NCBI RefSeq assembly: GCF_003254155.1
Contig: NZ_QKZI01000001.1
Coordinates: 1,054,001 to 1,118,000, forward strand
DNA from: Psychrobacillus insolitus
GTDB lineage: Bacteria; Bacillota; Bacilli; Bacillales_A; Planococcaceae
Reading direction: 5' to 3'
Length of the DNA: 64,000 nt
The notes under the pieces were generated by a model. It was given only the letters and a program-made list of their open reading frames with translations. It was not told the origin of the DNA and searched no databases. This document shows, one piece after another, positions 1-8,500 of the stretch (its first letter is position 1; each line of letters opens with the position of its first letter). A program made the translations under genes and the position numbers.

Positions 1-341
1 GCTTGAGCGAATAAATGATGACCCCTAGCAATTCCATTTCTAGCAAAAGCATGATCTGAAGTAATATCCAATAGCGAAATTGCTTGATTATCTAAATCGA
101 TATCGATAATTTCTCCAATAACTTCATCAATTGGAAGTGACTTTACCTCTTCTTCATAATTATGGGCAGCTACTGACTTTATACGTTCACGTAATTCTGG
201 AATAGAAAGTTCCATTCGATCTAAACGAATTGTCTGCACACTTACACTAAATGTAGTGGCCAGATTTTCATCCGTTATAAATGGATTTTTAGTTAATGTT
301 TCTAAAAGACTTTTTTGACGTTCCTTTTTTGTGTATTTCAT
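1..341 (-). CDS. fapR: FapR, lipid-synthesis repressor (3' end cut by window edge)
   Basis: FapR represses fatty acid and phospholipid synthesis genes and is released by malonyl-CoA. The visible 113 residues begin with a DeoR-like helix-turn-helix (about residues 5-55, with [14 protein letters not shown]), then the linker and the start of the hot-dog ligand domain ([21 protein letters not shown]). The ATG at 341 follows GGTGGTGA. The gene runs off the left edge, so its C-terminus is not seen; in relatives plsX and fabD follow. A palindromic FapR-type operator lies just upstream at 357-373, so autoregulation is likely. It is separated from recG by a terminator. Identity is secure from the N-terminal sequence. 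Confidence 0.93.
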   Translation of the reverse strand, partial: MKYTKKERQKSLLETLTKNPFITDENLATTFSVSVQTIRLDRMELSIPELRERIKSVAAHNYEEEVKSLPIDEVIGEIIDIDLDNQAISLLDITSDHAFARNGIARGHHLFAQ

Positions 342-356
342 CCAATCACCACCATT

Positions 357-373
357 TTAGCACTTGGTACTAA
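357..373. promoter_or_regulatory. FapR operator upstream of fapR
   Basis: TTAGCACTTGGTACTAA is a 17-bp near-palindrome that closely matches the known FapR box (TTAGTACC-centre-GGTACTAA type). It lies 16 bp upstream of the fapR start codon, where it would block transcription initiation or early elongation. The left half carries two changes from the ideal half-site; the right half GGTACTAA is intact. Confidence 0.8.
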
Positions 374-389
374 TATCAGTATATAAATA

Positions 390-439
390 TTAAAAAAAGA
401 ATGCAAGAGATGATTCAAAATCATTCTTACATTCTTTTT
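390..439 (-). terminator. recG rho-independent terminator
   Basis: Imperfect hairpin with arms AAAGAATG and CATTCTTT plus an inner GATGATT/AATCATT pairing, followed on the minus strand by a T-run. It overlaps the recG stop codon and separates the sdaAB-sdaAA-recG unit from fapR. The arms are flanked by A and T runs on both sides, so it may work in both directions. Confidence 0.75.
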
Positions 440-2489
440 AGTCGATCCGTTCTCCTTCAAGTACTTTTGAATTTATAAGAACGGAACGCAAACCTTCCAT
501 TTCTTCCGAATGCCAAAAATCGACAGAGTTCAGCATTTTTTCCGCATCTACTTTCGCAGTATTCAATGCTCGGTAATCATGTACAAGATCAGCCACTTTA
601 AATTCCGGTAATCCACTTTGCTTTCTTCCAAAAAAATCACCAGGTCCTCGCAATTCTAAATCTTTTTCCGCAAGTACAAATCCATCATTTGTTTCTGTCA
701 TGGACATCATACGTTCTTTGCCTTCTTCCGATTTAGGATCGGCTAGTAAAATACAATAAGACTGATGTTCCCCACGCCCTACTCTTCCACGGAGTTGATG
801 AAGCTGGGCCAGTCCAAAACGTTCCGCATCAAAAATAATCATAAAAGTAGCATTTGGTACATTCACTCCAACCTCAACAACAGTTGTTGAAACAAGTACT
901 TGCACTTTTCCTTCTGAGAATTCTCGCATGACTCCTTCTTTTTCATCTGAGTGAAGTCGTCCGTGCATGAGACCTACTGTATAGTCCTTCCCTAGTGCTG
1001 CGGACATCATAGTATATACATCTACTACATTTTGCACGTCGAGCTTTTCTGATTCTTCAATAAGTGGGCAAATAATATAAGCTTGTCTTCCGTTTGCTAA
1101 TTCTCGGGTTAATCGAACGATTATTTTATGAAGTTGATCCTCTTTCATCCAATGCGTATCAATTTCTTTTCGCCCAGCAGGCATTTCATCAATAATAGAT
1201 ACGTCCATTTCTCCGAAAGCAGTAATCGCTAAAGTTCGAGGTATCGGAGTCGCCGTCATAAATAAAACATCTGGATTTTCTCCTTTTTCTTTCAATACTC
1301 TACGTTGTTCTACACCAAAACGATGTTGCTCATCTGTAATTACTAAACCAAGTTGGTTAAACAGTATATCCGGTTGGATCAATGCATGCGTTCCGATTAA
1401 TAAATCAATATTGCCTGCTTCCAAATTTTCTAAAACGATTCGTCGAGCCTTTGTTTTGGTTGACCCTGTAAGAAGTGCCATCCTGACTCCCATAGGGGAA
1501 AGCCACTCATCTAAAGAACTTGCATGTTGCTCTGCTAATATTTCAGTAGGAGCCATTAATGCCCCTTGATATCCCGCAGTGATGACAGCGTATAAACTAA
1601 TTGCTGCAACCACTGTTTTTCCCGATCCCACATCTCCTTGTAAAAGACGATTCATACGGTGAGGTTCTTTTAAGTCTCTACAAATCTCATTAACTACTCT
1701 TTTTTGTGCATTGGTCAATTCATATGGAAGAGTTTCAATTAATTTTTTCAGCTGATTATTGTCGTAAGCAACACTATTTCCTTTATTTTGCTCTTTTCTC
1801 ACTTTTTTTATCGCTTGCATTTTAAGCTGAAAAATAAGAAGTTCCTCATATACAAATCGTCGCCTTGCATTTTTAGAATGATCCACATTTTGAGGGAAAT
1901 GAATTCCTTCTAACGCTTCTGAAATGCCGGGTAAACGATAAGTAATTCGAAGTGATTCTGGAAGAACATCGATTAAAACCTGCGCTAATTCATCTAATGC
2001 TAATCGCATAAATTTTCGGAAAGTCTTTTGATTTATTGTACCTTTTAACGAATAAACAGGTTCAAAGTCTTGCTGATCTGTTTTTGGACCAGAAGAAAAT
2101 GTTGTAACATTCACAACTTGTCTACCTCTGTCCCATTTACCAGTTACAGTAACTACCTGGCCCAACTCTAATTTTGTTTTTAAATATGCTTGATTGAAAA
2201 ACACCGCTTTTATTAGATGCTGACCAGCTAATAAACGTACTTGTAATCGTGATTTATTTTTCCCTAAAAAAAGAAGAGAAGGTTCACTTTCGACCCTTCC
2301 TTCCACGGTTACTCGCTCATTATGCGGAGTTTCTGCTAAATTCTTCAAGCGGAAGTCCTCATGTCTATAAGGAAAAGTCATTACTAAGTCTTCTAGCGTT
2401 TCAATTCCCAACTCGTGTAATGCTGTAGCAGTGCCACTCCCCACTCCTTTTAAGGAAGTGACTAACTCGTCTTTTTTAGTTGTTTCCAC
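438..2489 (-). CDS. recG: ATP-dependent DNA helicase RecG
   Basis: RecG reverses stalled replication forks and migrates branched DNA during recombination repair. The 683-residue protein has the usual length. It shows the N-terminal OB-fold wedge domain (about 55-150), Walker A GDVGSGKT near residue 290, the DEQH box (ITDEQHRFG) near 390, and the C-terminal helicase half with VVEVGVNVPNA and QLRGRVGRG. Translation probably starts at GTG (2489), preceded by GGGGGAG. This start lies inside the 3' end of sdaAA (14-nt overlap), so the two are translationally coupled. Same neighbours as in Bacillus subtilis. Confidence 0.97.
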   Translation of the reverse strand: METTKKDELVTSLKGVGSGTATALHELGIETLEDLVMTFPYRHEDFRLKNLAETPHNERVTVEGRVESEPSLLFLGKNKSRLQVRLLAGQHLIKAVFFNQAYLKTKLELGQVVTVTGKWDRGRQVVNVTTFSSGPKTDQQDFEPVYSLKGTINQKTFRKFMRLALDELAQVLIDVLPESLRITYRLPGISEALEGIHFPQNVDHSKNARRRFVYEELLIFQLKMQAIKKVRKEQNKGNSVAYDNNQLKKLIETLPYELTNAQKRVVNEICRDLKEPHRMNRLLQGDVGSGKTVVAAISLYAVITAGYQGALMAPTEILAEQHASSLDEWLSPMGVRMALLTGSTKTKARRIVLENLEAGNIDLLIGTHALIQPDILFNQLGLVITDEQHRFGVEQRRVLKEKGENPDVLFMTATPIPRTLAITAFGEMDVSIIDEMPAGRKEIDTHWMKEDQLHKIIVRLTRELANGRQAYIICPLIEESEKLDVQNVVDVYTMMSAALGKDYTVGLMHGRLHSDEKEGVMREFSEGKVQVLVSTTVVEVGVNVPNATFMIIFDAERFGLAQLHQLRGRVGRGEHQSYCILLADPKSEEGKERMMSMTETNDGFVLAEKDLELRGPGDFFGRKQSGLPEFKVADLVHDYRALNTAKVDAEKMLNSVDFWHSEEMEGLRSVLINSKVLEGERID

Positions 2490-3375
2490 TTACAACTGCT
2501 CCCCCAAAGATCTTAGCTTCTAACCATTTACCAGTAGGAGTTGCTGCAAGTCCACCTTGAGCAGTTTCTTTCAAAGAAGTAGGCATTGACTGACCAATTT
2601 TATACATTGCATCAATTACTTCGTCACATGGAATTCGACTTGTTACTCCTGCAAGTGCCATGTCTGCTGCTACAAGTGAATTGGATGCACCCATTGCATT
2701 TCGTTTTACGCACGGTACTTCCACAAGCCCTGCTACAGGGTCACAAACTAAGCCAAGCATATTTTTTAGTGTAATAGCAAATGCCTCTGCACATTGATCA
2801 GGCGTTCCACCAGCCATCTCTACGATTGCAGCTGCCGCCATACCTGCAGCTGAGCCAACCTCTGCCTGACATCCACCAGCTGCTCCTGAAATCGAGGCAT
2901 TATTTGCTACAACAAAGCCAAATGCTCCAGCATTAAATAAATAACGAATCATTTGTTCTCTTGTTGGGTTTAATTTGTTTTTCACTGCAAACAAAGTGCC
3001 AGGTACCACGCCTGCAGATCCAGCAGTTGGTGTTGCACAAATTGTTCCCATTGCAGCATTTACTTCATTAGTCGCAACTGCTTTGCTCACTGCATCTAAC
3101 ATTACATCACCACATAAAGAATTTCCCTTTTTCATATACGCTTGCAAAAGAACTGCATCTCCACCTGTTAATCCAGATTTAGAGAATACTCCATTTAATC
3201 CTTTTTCAACGGCTTCTTCCATCACCGTCAAATTACGATCCATTTGAGCCATAATCTCTTCTCGTGTACGTTCTGTAATGAGCATTTCTTGTTCAATCAT
3301 TATTTCAGAAATTAGTTTTTGTTCTTTATTCGCGCGATCAACTAATTCTCTTACATTACGAAATAATACGTCCAT
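2476..3375 (-). CDS. sdaAA: L-serine dehydratase, iron-sulfur dependent, alpha subunit
   Basis: Catalytic subunit of the two-chain L-serine deaminase, which converts L-serine to pyruvate and ammonia using an oxygen-sensitive [4Fe-4S] cluster. The 299-residue chain contains the family signatures AMGTICATPTAGSAG (about 107-121) and CDPVAGLVEVPCVKRNAMG (about 212-230), supplying the conserved cluster cysteines. It lies 12 bp downstream of sdaAB, the beta subunit, and its end overlaps recG. Ribosome binding site AAGGAGGAAATGA-like sequence precedes the ATG at 3375. Complete and typical. Confidence 0.96.
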   Translation of the reverse strand: MDVLFRNVRELVDRANKEQKLISEIMIEQEMLITERTREEIMAQMDRNLTVMEEAVEKGLNGVFSKSGLTGGDAVLLQAYMKKGNSLCGDVMLDAVSKAVATNEVNAAMGTICATPTAGSAGVVPGTLFAVKNKLNPTREQMIRYLFNAGAFGFVVANNASISGAAGGCQAEVGSAAGMAAAAIVEMAGGTPDQCAEAFAITLKNMLGLVCDPVAGLVEVPCVKRNAMGASNSLVAADMALAGVTSRIPCDEVIDAMYKIGQSMPTSLKETAQGGLAATPTGKWLEAKIFGGAVVSGNN

Positions 3376-3387
3376 TTCATTTCCTCC

Positions 3388-4050
3388 TTAATCCGCTATT
3401 CTTCTAACTTGTGTAATATTAGGTAATTTAGCAATTTCAGCTAAGATAGAGTCATTTATATTTTGATCCACTTCAATAATCATTAACGCCATATTTCCTT
3501 TCTCTTTTCGAGAAACTTCCATATGTCCAATATTTATATTATATAACGCTAAACAGTTCGCTACACTTGCTATGCAGCCAGATCGGTCTTCATGTCCAAC
3601 TAAGATAGCGGATAATTCACCAGAAAGACGTAGTAGAAAGCCATTTAACTCGGTAATCTCCGTTTTTCCTCCACCAATTGATATTCCGACCATTGACATT
3701 TCTCGTTCGTCATCCCCAATAACAATACGTGCAGTATTCGGGTGCTCAGTATGTGCCGTTTCTGGAATAAATTCGAAAGTAAGGCCTGCTGTTTTCGCAT
3801 CGTCAAATGCAGTTTTAATCCGTTCATCAAATGTATCATAGTTAAGTAAACCACCTACTATTGCTACATCGGTGCCATGCCCTTTATATGTTTCAGCGAA
3901 AGATCCATACAAGTGTATTCTTGCCCATGTAGGTTGTTTACCGAATAAATCTCTTGCTATTTTACCAATACGTGCAGCTCCAGCGGTATGAGAAGAAGAT
4001 GGTCCAATCATCACAGGCCCAATAATATCAAAAACTGATTTGAACTTCAT
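3388..4050 (-). CDS. sdaAB: L-serine dehydratase, iron-sulfur dependent, beta subunit
   Basis: Partner chain of SdaAA. It carries the beta-domain signature IGPSSSHTAGAARIG near residues 16-30 and a C-terminal ACT domain (about 148-220, ILVGHEDRSGCIASVAN then MALMIIEVD), which in the family senses serine or stabilises the dimer. The 220-residue length is normal for the split Bacillus enzyme. ATG at 4050 follows GGGAGG. First gene of the sdaAB-sdaAA-recG unit, with its own promoter (4086-4114) downstream of the fakA terminator. Confidence 0.96.
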   Translation of the reverse strand: MKFKSVFDIIGPVMIGPSSSHTAGAARIGKIARDLFGKQPTWARIHLYGSFAETYKGHGTDVAIVGGLLNYDTFDERIKTAFDDAKTAGLTFEFIPETAHTEHPNTARIVIGDDEREMSMVGISIGGGKTEITELNGFLLRLSGELSAILVGHEDRSGCIASVANCLALYNINIGHMEVSRKEKGNMALMIIEVDQNINDSILAEIAKLPNITQVRRIAD

Positions 4051-4085
4051 TGCATAGACCTCCCAATATTTATTGCTTTCTCTTT

Positions 4086-4114
4086 ATTCTACACATTATT
4101 TAAGCATTAAACAA
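4086..4114 (-). promoter_or_regulatory. Probable sigma-A promoter of sdaAB-sdaAA-recG
   Basis: Minus-strand TTGTTT (-35, 4109-4114) and TAGAAT (-10, 4086-4091) separated by exactly 17 bp, just downstream of the fakA terminator and about 35 bp above the sdaAB start. Called from sequence only. Confidence 0.55.
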
Positions 4115-4142
4115 AGATTATGCAGAAGAGTAGCACAGACGT

Positions 4143-4180
4143 AAAAGACCACGAGAATGACTAGATTCTCGTGGTCTTTT
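4143..4180. terminator. Strong bidirectional terminator after fakA
   Basis: Near-perfect hairpin: AAAAGACCACGAGAAT, a short loop, then the complementary arm ending in GTGGTCTTTT. The A and T flanks are symmetrical. It ends the yloU-fakA transcript and insulates the serine dehydratase operon. Confidence 0.85.
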
Positions 4181-4261
4181 GATAAAAGATAATATTACTA
4201 TAAGATTCGTCCGAAGCAAACCGAAAATGTCCATGTGAAAAAAGGGCGCTTTCGCTTTTCT

Positions 4262-5917
4262 TTATTCCACCGACAATATATATGGATAGAGTGGTTGTTT
4301 ACCATTATACACTTCAACTTCAACATCTTCATATTGTTCTTCAATGAATGATGCTAAGTTTTTCGCTTCCTCTTCCGTAACATCTTCGCCATAAATAATA
4401 GTCACTATTTCTGCATCTTCATGAATGATAGACTGTGCAAGTTTATGTGCACCTACTTGTAGGGAAGGATTGGAAAAAATAATCTTCCCTTCTGCTATTG
4501 CCATGAAATCATCTTTTTTAATCTCAACACCATCAATTGAAGTATCGCGAACTGCAAAAGTTATTTGACCAGTTTTCACATGAGCAAATGCATTTGTCAT
4601 ATTCTTTTTGTTTTCTTCTACAGTAGCTTGTGAATTAAATGCAAGAATTGCTGCCATTCCTTGGGGAATAGTTTTTGTCGGCACAACTGCAGCTTCAATT
4701 CCTAGAACTTCTACCGCTTGCTCTGCAGCCATTACTATATTTTTATTGTTTGGCAAAATCAATACACGCTCTGCATGAACAGATTGAATTGCTTTTACTA
4801 TATCTTCAGTAGAAGGGTTCATCGTTTGACCACCCTCAATTACCGCTGATGCTCCTAAACTTTTTAATAGTTCAACAACTCCCTTACCCATAGCTACAGT
4901 CACTACTGCGTAAGGATGTGCTACTTCTTTTTTAACTGGAGCTTCTTTAGAAAATCCTTCACCAACAATATCAGTATGTTGTTGACGCATATTGTCAATT
5001 TTTATTTTAATAAGATCTCCATACTGCTGACCATAAGAGAGTACTTCTCCTGGTGTTTCTGAGTGTATATGAATTTTTGCTATTTCTTCATCTGAGATTA
5101 CTAACAAAGAATCACCGTAAGCGCTTAAATCATTTCTAAAATCCGTTTCATCAAAAAGTTTTTTTCCTTCTTCAAAACGAACCATAAATTCTGTACAGAA
5201 TCCAAATTCAATATCTACAGTCTCCATAAATCCTTGAACATTCTTATGATGTTCTGCATTTACAAGATCATCCATAGATGAACTCACTGTTTTTTCAGGA
5301 AGTGCTTCTCCCTTTAGGCTCGCTAAAAATCCTTCGTAGACATAGACAAGTCCTTGTCCACCACTATCCACAACACCAACTTCTTTTAAAACAGGAAGTA
5401 AGTCGGGCGTTCTATTGAGTGATTGTATTGCTTCTTCTACAACCGCAGCCATTAGAATGCGAATATCTTCTTCTGTCTCACTTACTTCGACAGCTTTATT
5501 AGCAGAATCTTTTGCGACAGTTAAAATAGTACCTTCAACTGGCTTCATAACTGCTTTATATGCAGTTTCAACACCATAATTTAAGGCTTGCGCAAATTGT
5601 TTTGTATTTAATGTATCAAACTGTTCGACCGATTTGCCGAAGCCTCTGAATAATTGAGATAAGATCACACCGGAGTTTCCTCTAGCTCCCATTAACAAAC
5701 CCTTAGATAAGGCTTGTGCTGTTTTACCAACATGTTCTACTGTATGTGCAGCAGTTTCTTTCGCACCAGAAGTCATCGAAAGATTCATATTTGTTCCTGT
5801 ATCACCATCTGGGACAGGAAATACATTTAATGCATCGACGTAATCTGCATTTTGAAAAAGATGATGAGCGCCCATCTTAATCATGTCTGCAAATTGGATA
5901 CCATTGATAGATTTCAT
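4262..5917 (-). CDS. fakA: Fatty acid kinase subunit FakA (DAK phosphatase domain protein)
   Basis: FakA (YloV) is the ATP-binding subunit of the fatty acid kinase that phosphorylates exogenous fatty acids bound to FakB for entry into phospholipid synthesis. The 551-residue form begins at ATG 5917, chosen because GGGAG lies 8 nt upstream; a longer reading frame adds seven residues without a better ribosome site. The N-terminal Dak2 domain (about 1-200) shows FPVPDGDTGTNMNLS and GARGNSGVILSQLFRG, the nucleotide and Mg-binding signatures; a middle domain and a C-terminal DegV-like domain follow. It lies 17 bp below yloU, the normal Bacillus pairing. Confidence 0.95.
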   Translation of the reverse strand: MKSINGIQFADMIKMGAHHLFQNADYVDALNVFPVPDGDTGTNMNLSMTSGAKETAAHTVEHVGKTAQALSKGLLMGARGNSGVILSQLFRGFGKSVEQFDTLNTKQFAQALNYGVETAYKAVMKPVEGTILTVAKDSANKAVEVSETEEDIRILMAAVVEEAIQSLNRTPDLLPVLKEVGVVDSGGQGLVYVYEGFLASLKGEALPEKTVSSSMDDLVNAEHHKNVQGFMETVDIEFGFCTEFMVRFEEGKKLFDETDFRNDLSAYGDSLLVISDEEIAKIHIHSETPGEVLSYGQQYGDLIKIKIDNMRQQHTDIVGEGFSKEAPVKKEVAHPYAVVTVAMGKGVVELLKSLGASAVIEGGQTMNPSTEDIVKAIQSVHAERVLILPNNKNIVMAAEQAVEVLGIEAAVVPTKTIPQGMAAILAFNSQATVEENKKNMTNAFAHVKTGQITFAVRDTSIDGVEIKKDDFMAIAEGKIIFSNPSLQVGAHKLAQSIIHEDAEIVTIIYGEDVTEEEAKNLASFIEEQYEDVEVEVYNGKQPLYPYILSVE

Positions 5918-5934
5918 AATTTTCTCTCCCTTAT

Positions 5935-6297
5935 TCACACGTTTGCCACGCGAACTCCTTGTACGTAAACATTTACGGATTTCACTGACATACCAAGAGA
6001 TTTATTAAGTGTATATTTCACTTTGGATTGCACTTGATAAGCTATTTCAGAAATTTTCGTTCCGTAACTAACTACTATATACATATCAATATGTAAATCT
6101 TCTTTTTCTTGTCTCACTAAAACACCTTTAGTAAAATTTTCTTTTCCTAATATGTCTGTTAAACCATCTTTTATTTGATGTTTTGAAGCCATACCAACAA
6201 TACCGTAGCATTCAATAGCAGCTCCTCCAGCAATTTGTGCTACTGCATCTTGCGATATATCAATCTGTCCGAATTCGTTTTTCAATTCAATTGACAT
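5935..6297 (-). CDS. yloU: Asp23/Gls24 family envelope stress protein YloU
   Basis: A 120-residue Asp23 (DUF322) family protein. These are small cytoplasmic or membrane-associated proteins linked to cell-envelope homeostasis; the precise function is unsettled. The family pattern GQIDISQDAVAQIAGGAAIECYG starts at about residue 9 and the C-terminus has the typical VNVYVQGVRV. ATG at 6297 follows a good GGAGG. It is the first gene of the yloU-fakA operon and is divergent from rpmB. A possible -10 TACAAT lies about 40 bp above the start; the -35 is poor. Confidence 0.92.
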   Translation of the reverse strand: MSIELKNEFGQIDISQDAVAQIAGGAAIECYGIVGMASKHQIKDGLTDILGKENFTKGVLVRQEKEDLHIDMYIVVSYGTKISEIAYQVQSKVKYTLNKSLGMSVKSVNVYVQGVRVANV

Positions 6298-6436
6298 GTT
6301 GAAACCTCCAAAGTCCTTTTTTACTATCCATTATTGTACTACACCATAAGGAATTATAAAAGAGTATGTTACTTAAGTCTAGTTTTAAAACGATTTTACG
6401 AATACGTACTTTTCATAAAACTAAAATTGTGACACA

Positions 6437-6709
6437 AACGAGCGCCTTCCACTTTTCATGGTGGCTAGTTACAGGCGCTATCGACTCGAGGTCACATGTC
6501 AATCCGTCCAAAAGGTTAAAGTACAACCTTTTTGCCGGCTTGTCATGTGCTTGTCGTCGATGAACGAGCGCCTTCCACTTTTCATGGTGGCTAGCTTCAG
6601 CGCCTTGCTCCTCGGGGTCAAATGTGAATATTCTACGTCCAACAAGTTGGACTGCGAATTTCCCCATTTGCCTGTCGGAACAAAACAGGCACTTACGCTT
6701 TTCATGGTG
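6437..6709. repeat. Tandem intergenic repeat, about two 120-126 bp units plus a partial unit
   Basis: Three copies of the end motif CTTTTCATGGTG finish at 6463, 6589 and 6709, giving unit lengths of 126 and 120 bp. Two of them carry the longer identical stretch GAGCGCCTTCCACTTTTCAT. The right-hand unit also contains CTCCTCGGGGTCAAATG, found in opposite orientation in the element at 19732-19852. It fills most of the 528-bp yloU-rpmB gap. Short open frames across it are artefacts of the repeat. It looks like a REP/MITE-like family; no transposase is present. Confidence 0.75.
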
Positions 6710-6733
6710 TAAAGGTTTTTTTCTTGATATCTC

Positions 6734-6762
6734 TTGCACATAGTAGTCGTCTGTGGTAAATT
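6734..6762 (+). promoter_or_regulatory. Probable rpmB promoter
   Basis: TTGCAC (6734-6739), a 17-bp spacer, then TAAATT (6757-6762), starting 25 bp beyond the repeat. A small CTGAAA/TTTCAG hairpin lies in the leader before the ribosome site. Confidence 0.5.
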
Positions 6763-6825
6763 ATTAAAGTATGTGAAATAACGAACTGAAAAAACTTTCA
6801 GCTTCTTTTTTAAGGAGGAAATATA

Positions 6826-7014
6826 ATGCCAAAAGTATGTGTAATTACTGGGCGTAAAGCTCGTGCTGGTAACGCTCGTTCTCACGCTATGAACTCTACA
6901 AAACGTACATGGGGTGCTAACTTACAAAAAGTTCGTATTCTTGTAAACGGTAAACCAAAACGTGTATGGGTTTCTGCTAGAGCTTTAAAATCAGGCAAAG
7001 TTGAGCGCGTTTAA
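6826..7014 (+). CDS. rpmB: 50S ribosomal protein L28
   Basis: L28 is a small basic protein of the large ribosomal subunit. The 62 residues match the family throughout ([20 protein letters not shown], then [20 protein letters not shown]). No zinc-binding CXXC pairs are present, so this is the zinc-free form. AAGGAGG lies 8 nt before the ATG. It stands alone on the plus strand between yloU and spoVM, as in Bacillus subtilis, and ends in a strong terminator. Confidence 0.98.
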   Translation: MPKVCVITGRKARAGNARSHAMNSTKRTWGANLQKVRILVNGKPKRVWVSARALKSGKVERV

Positions 7015-7030
7015 TCGCACTCATAATTAA

Positions 7031-7067
7031 TGCCAGGCCGACAATTAATTGTCGACCTGGCATTTTT
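7031..7067 (+). terminator. rpmB terminator
   Basis: Hairpin TGCCAGGCCGAC / GTCGACCTGGCA with one mismatched pair, followed by TTTTTT. It abuts the stop codon of the convergent spoVM gene. Confidence 0.88.
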
Positions 7068-7160
7068 TCATTTTTTCTTTTCTTCTTTCTTAAATAGACG
7101 AATACATACTTTCACGAAACTACTAACTGATTTAGGTAATTTAAATGTGTAGACCTTCAC
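7068..7160 (-). CDS. spoVM: SpoVM, small spore-coat anchoring peptide
   Basis: A 30-residue reading frame, MKVYTFKLPKSVSSFVKVCI then RLFKKEEKKK, on the minus strand. It matches SpoVM, the curved amphipathic helix that recognises the convex forespore membrane and recruits SpoIVA to start coat and cortex assembly. The N-terminal MK-YT-KLPK pattern and Pro9 agree with the Bacillus subtilis 26-residue peptide, and the location between rpmB and thiN is the same. The start is GTG (7160) with GGAGG 8 nt upstream. The C-terminal tail is longer and more lysine-rich than in Bacillus subtilis. Confidence 0.9.
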   Translation of the reverse strand: MKVYTFKLPKSVSSFVKVCIRLFKKEEKKK

Positions 7161-7176
7161 ACAATATTCCTCCCTT

Positions 7177-7833
7177 TTAGTCACTGCTTCTTATCATTAA
7201 GCATATGCCTTTGGTAAAAGAGATAGTACTTGTTTGGCCTATTACTTCATTACTTGTAAATTTTGAGTTCCCCATTGCAATGTTTTCATTTGTCACTTCA
7301 TATAAAAAACCTCTTAACCAAACTGCTTCTACTGTTTCACCGAATGAAAAAAATGAAATGTATTTATACATATGATTCGACTCAATAAGATGAGTACCAG
7401 GAAGTAAAAATCGAATAATGTTTTGTTTATTTTGAATCGAAAAAATCACATCAGGGTTACTCATTTGAAATTGAAACATATCATGCAATACCGCTTCATA
7501 ATGATCTAGTCTACCACCGGTTACAGCGGTCAATATAATCTGGTCTGGCTTATAAGTTAATGCTTGAATAACCGCAATATGGGTATCTGTTTCATCTTTT
7601 TCCTCCTGTAATTTGGTTATTTTCCCCACTTTTTGTTCCAGGTAATGGAACTCATCATCTAAAAGCGAGTCAAAATCACCAATTATTTCATTTGGTATAA
7701 TTCCATTTTCTATTAGATGCATTGCTCCTCTATCTGCCCCGATAAAAACAATTTCATCTTTCAAAAGAGGAAGTTGTTTAAAATCAACAACTTCCTCTTT
7801 TGGGCCACCTGAACAAATGACTACTCGCTTCAT
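7177..7833 (-). CDS. thiN: Thiamine pyrophosphokinase
   Basis: Transfers pyrophosphate from ATP to thiamine to make thiamine pyrophosphate. The 218-residue protein has the expected motifs: CSGGPKEE near the start, FIGADRGAMHLIENGIIPNE (about 31-50), IGDFDSL (about 51-57) and DETDTHIAV with TAVTGGRLDHYEAVL (about 79-116), the substrate-binding and metal-binding segments. Its ATG overlaps the rpe stop (ATGA type), so the pair is coupled. Usual place in the prpC-prkC-rsgA-rpe-thiN chain. Confidence 0.94.
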   Translation of the reverse strand: MKRVVICSGGPKEEVVDFKQLPLLKDEIVFIGADRGAMHLIENGIIPNEIIGDFDSLLDDEFHYLEQKVGKITKLQEEKDETDTHIAVIQALTYKPDQIILTAVTGGRLDHYEAVLHDMFQFQMSNPDVIFSIQNKQNIIRFLLPGTHLIESNHMYKYISFFSFGETVEAVWLRGFLYEVTNENIAMGNSKFTSNEVIGQTSTISFTKGICLMIRSSD

Positions 7834-8498
7834 TTACTTACAGCACTTAATCCAGCATTTTTGATAGCTTGTAAAGCTTTTCCTTTATCAGGCGCATTAT
7901 AAATCGCAGAACCTGCTACAAATATAGTTGCACCAGCTTCTACACAAGGAATAATCGTTTCTTCATTTATCCCGCCATCTATTTCTATTTCAATTGATAA
8001 GTTTCTTTCTTTTATCAAATCTGCAAGTTGTTTCACTTTGGGTACGACAGAATGAATAAACTTTTGCCCACCAAATCCAGGATTTACAGTCATAAATAGA
8101 ACCATATCAATATCTTCTAACACATGTTGAATCGATTCAATTGGTGTATGGGGATTTAGTACAACACCTGGTTTCACGCCGAAAGAACGAATTAATTGAA
8201 TCGTTCTGTGAAGATGCGGAGAAGCTTCTACATGCACCGTAATATAGTCTGCTCCGGCTTTTGCAAATGCTTCAATATATCGATCTGCATTTTCGATCAT
8301 TAAATGAACATCTAAAGGTAATTTTGTCAAAGGTCTAAGCGCTTCTACAACTATCGGCCCCATCGTTATATTCGGAACAAAATGACCATCCATCACATCA
8401 ATATGAATAAGTTCTGCTCCTGCTTTTTCAACTTCTAATACTTCTTCTCCTAATTTTGAAAAATTAGCTGCTAGAATAGATGGAGCTATTTTCACCAT
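7830..8498 (-). CDS. rpe: Ribulose-phosphate 3-epimerase
   Basis: Interconverts ribulose 5-phosphate and xylulose 5-phosphate in the pentose phosphate pathway. The TIM-barrel sequence is complete: KIAPSILAANF at the start, HIDVMDGHFVPNIT (metal-binding His and Asp, about 33-46), LDVHLMI (about 62-68), MTVNPGFGGQKF (about 136-147) and EIDGGINEETI (about 173-183). The 222-residue length is normal. It begins two bases after the rsgA stop and overlaps thiN. Confidence 0.97.
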   Translation of the reverse strand: MVKIAPSILAANFSKLGEEVLEVEKAGAELIHIDVMDGHFVPNITMGPIVVEALRPLTKLPLDVHLMIENADRYIEAFAKAGADYITVHVEASPHLHRTIQLIRSFGVKPGVVLNPHTPIESIQHVLEDIDMVLFMTVNPGFGGQKFIHSVVPKVKQLADLIKERNLSIEIEIDGGINEETIIPCVEAGATIFVAGSAIYNAPDKGKALQAIKNAGLSAVSK

Positions 8499-8500
8499 GT

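Noticed and set aside
6366-6885. Several overlapping open frames of 65-128 codons on both strands
   Set aside because: They lie across the tandem repeat and rpmB leader, repeat the same peptide blocks and lack ribosome sites.
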